64,000 nt of DNA, taken from positions 434,001 to 498,000 of the forward strand of contig NZ_CP066059.1 of NCBI RefSeq assembly GCF_016127915.1. The letters are read 5' to 3'. Below, in pieces: positions 63,215 through 64,000 of the stretch. The stretch comes from Streptococcus oralis. Lineage in GTDB: Bacteria; Bacillota; Bacilli; Lactobacillales; Streptococcaceae. A model generated the notes under the pieces. It saw nothing but the letters and a program-made list of their open reading frames with translations, ran no database searches and was not told the DNA's origin. A program made the position numbers and the translations under genes. Each line of letters starts with the position of its first letter. Position 1 is the stretch's first letter.

Positions 63215-64000
63215 CTAGTCCTTGTTTAGTGTTCGAAGCGCTGCCTGATAGGTTTGCTCCATCAGCATGGTAATGGTCATAGGTCCAACTCCACCCGGTA
63301 CAGGTGTGATATGGCTGGCAAGTGGTGCAACAGCATCATAGTCAACATCTCCACAAAGCTTGCCATTTTCATCGCGGTTCATCCCAACGTCAATGACAAC
63401 CGCTCCTGGTTTGACAAAGTCAGCAGTCACAAACTTAGCGCGACCGATTGCAACCACAAGAATATCTGCCTTAGCAGCCACCTTGGCAAGATGATGGGTG
63501 CGTGAGTGGGTCAAGGTCACAGTCGCATTTTTAGCCAAAAGAAGCTGAGCCATGGGCTTTCCAACAATGTTTGAGCGACCGATAACAACCGCATTTTTAC
63601 CTTCTAGATCAATCCCATACTCATGAAACATTTCCATAATTCCTGCAGGTGTCGAAGGAATCATAACTGGGTGACCAGACCAGAGGCGACCCATGTTTAG
63701 CGGGTGGAAACCATCCACATCTTTTTCGGGGTCAATAGCTAACAAAACTGCCTCTTCATCAATATGTTTTGGTAGGGGCAACTGGACCAAAATTCCATGC
63801 CAAGCTGGATCTTGGTTGTATTTGGCAATCAAGTCTAACAATTCCGGTTGGGTAATGGTCTCTGGAACTCGTACTACTTCACTACGGAATCCAGCAGCGA
63901 GAGCTGACCGTTCCTTGTTACGAACGTAGACTTGGCTGGCGGGATTGTCCCCCACCAAAATCACCACCAATCCTGGAACTAGACCTGTTTCTTCTTTTAG
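63215..64000 (-). CDS. folD: Bifunctional methylenetetrahydrofolate dehydrogenase/cyclohydrolase FolD, 5' end outside window
   Basis: The frame continues to the window edge in [37 protein letters not shown] sequence, with the conserved [14 protein letters not shown] stretch at the start. About 261 residues are visible; the N-terminal 20-25 are missing. The YxxxK motif is the Tyr-Val-Arg-Asn-Lys stretch at VYVRNKE; the folate site [11 protein letters not shown] and the NADP loop [14 protein letters not shown] are intact, as is the C-terminal [16 protein letters not shown]. It interconverts one-carbon folates. Confidence 0.97.
   Translation of the reverse strand, partial: LKEETGLVPGLVVILVGDNPASQVYVRNKERSALAAGFRSEVVRVPETITQPELLDLIAKYNQDPAWHGILVQLPLPKHIDEEAVLLAIDPEKDVDGFHPLNMGRLWSGHPVMIPSTPAGIMEMFHEYGIDLEGKNAVVIGRSNIVGKPMAQLLLAKNATVTLTHSRTHHLAKVAAKADILVVAIGRAKFVTADFVKPGAVVIDVGMNRDENGKLCGDVDYDAVAPLASHITPVPGGVGPMTITMLMEQTYQAALRTLNKD

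Overview
The window looks like the chromosome of a mitis-group Streptococcus, most likely Streptococcus oralis. It is AT-rich and carries a pneumococcal-type BOX repeat and a tmRNA whose tag reads AKNNTSYALAA. The gene order matches pneumococcal blocks as I remember them: fruR-fruK-fruA-ftsK; def-trmH-trxB-ABC transporter-ogt-hlyIII-pdxTS-nox-apbE-glyQS; HAD-gyrB-ezrA; dinG-rodA-DJ-1. A 1575-residue glucosyltransferase with its own rgg regulator, typical of S. oralis GtfR, sits inside an otherwise pneumococcus-like block. Species assignment is inference; genus and group are well supported. Most genes lie on the minus strand.

Region by region. 1-7.1 kb: partial cppA, the aquaglyceroporin gla, a cassette of an ATP-grasp ligase with two esterase-like hydrolases, then the cysteine desulfurase/ThiI tRNA-thiolation pair. 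7.2-10.4 kb: a two-gene unit of a fused ATPase-permease and a small secreted protein (candidate bacteriocin), with a cre-controlled promoter, and a membrane-anchored charged small protein. 10.4-16.4 kb: ftsK and the fructose PTS operon under a consensus cre. 16.5-18.4 kb: two serine tRNAs, a lipoprotein and tmRNA. 18.4-25.8 kb: SGNH hydrolase, HAD phosphatase, CapA-like protein, peptide deformylase, TrmH methyltransferase, BOX element, thioredoxin reductase and an amino-acid ABC transporter. 26-31.6 kb: Spx/ArsC-like protein, Ogt, GNAT, DUF1836, hemolysin III, the PLP synthase PdxST and water-forming NADH oxidase. 31.8-34.7 kb: a flavin operon of ApbE plus two FMN-reductase-like proteins, the second ending in two apparent flavinylation sites. 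34.8-38.9 kb: a T-box-controlled glycyl-tRNA synthetase operon. 38.9-50.5 kb: a large subtilisin-like protease with a broken wall-sorting signal, aldo/keto reductase, PgdA, EzrA, GyrB and a HAD protein. 50.5-57 kb: an ISL3-like transposase remnant, gtfR and rgg. 57-64 kb: DJ-1, RodA, DinG, NnrD, a HAD phosphatase and partial folD.

Working together: several units point to carbon-catabolite control (cre sites at fruRKA, nox, apbE and the bacteriocin/ABC unit) and to redox and flavin metabolism (nox, apbE, FMN reductases, trxB, a candidate cystine transporter). Cell-wall and division genes (ftsK, ezrA, rodA, pgdA) are standard housekeeping. GtfR/Rgg is the main accessory trait; it makes glucan from sucrose for biofilm.

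The least-described features are the doubly tagged FMN reductase beside ApbE, a set of strong extended -10 promoters placed 6-7 bases before start codons (leaderless mRNA candidates), and the protease whose sorting motif now reads H-P-stop-T-G.
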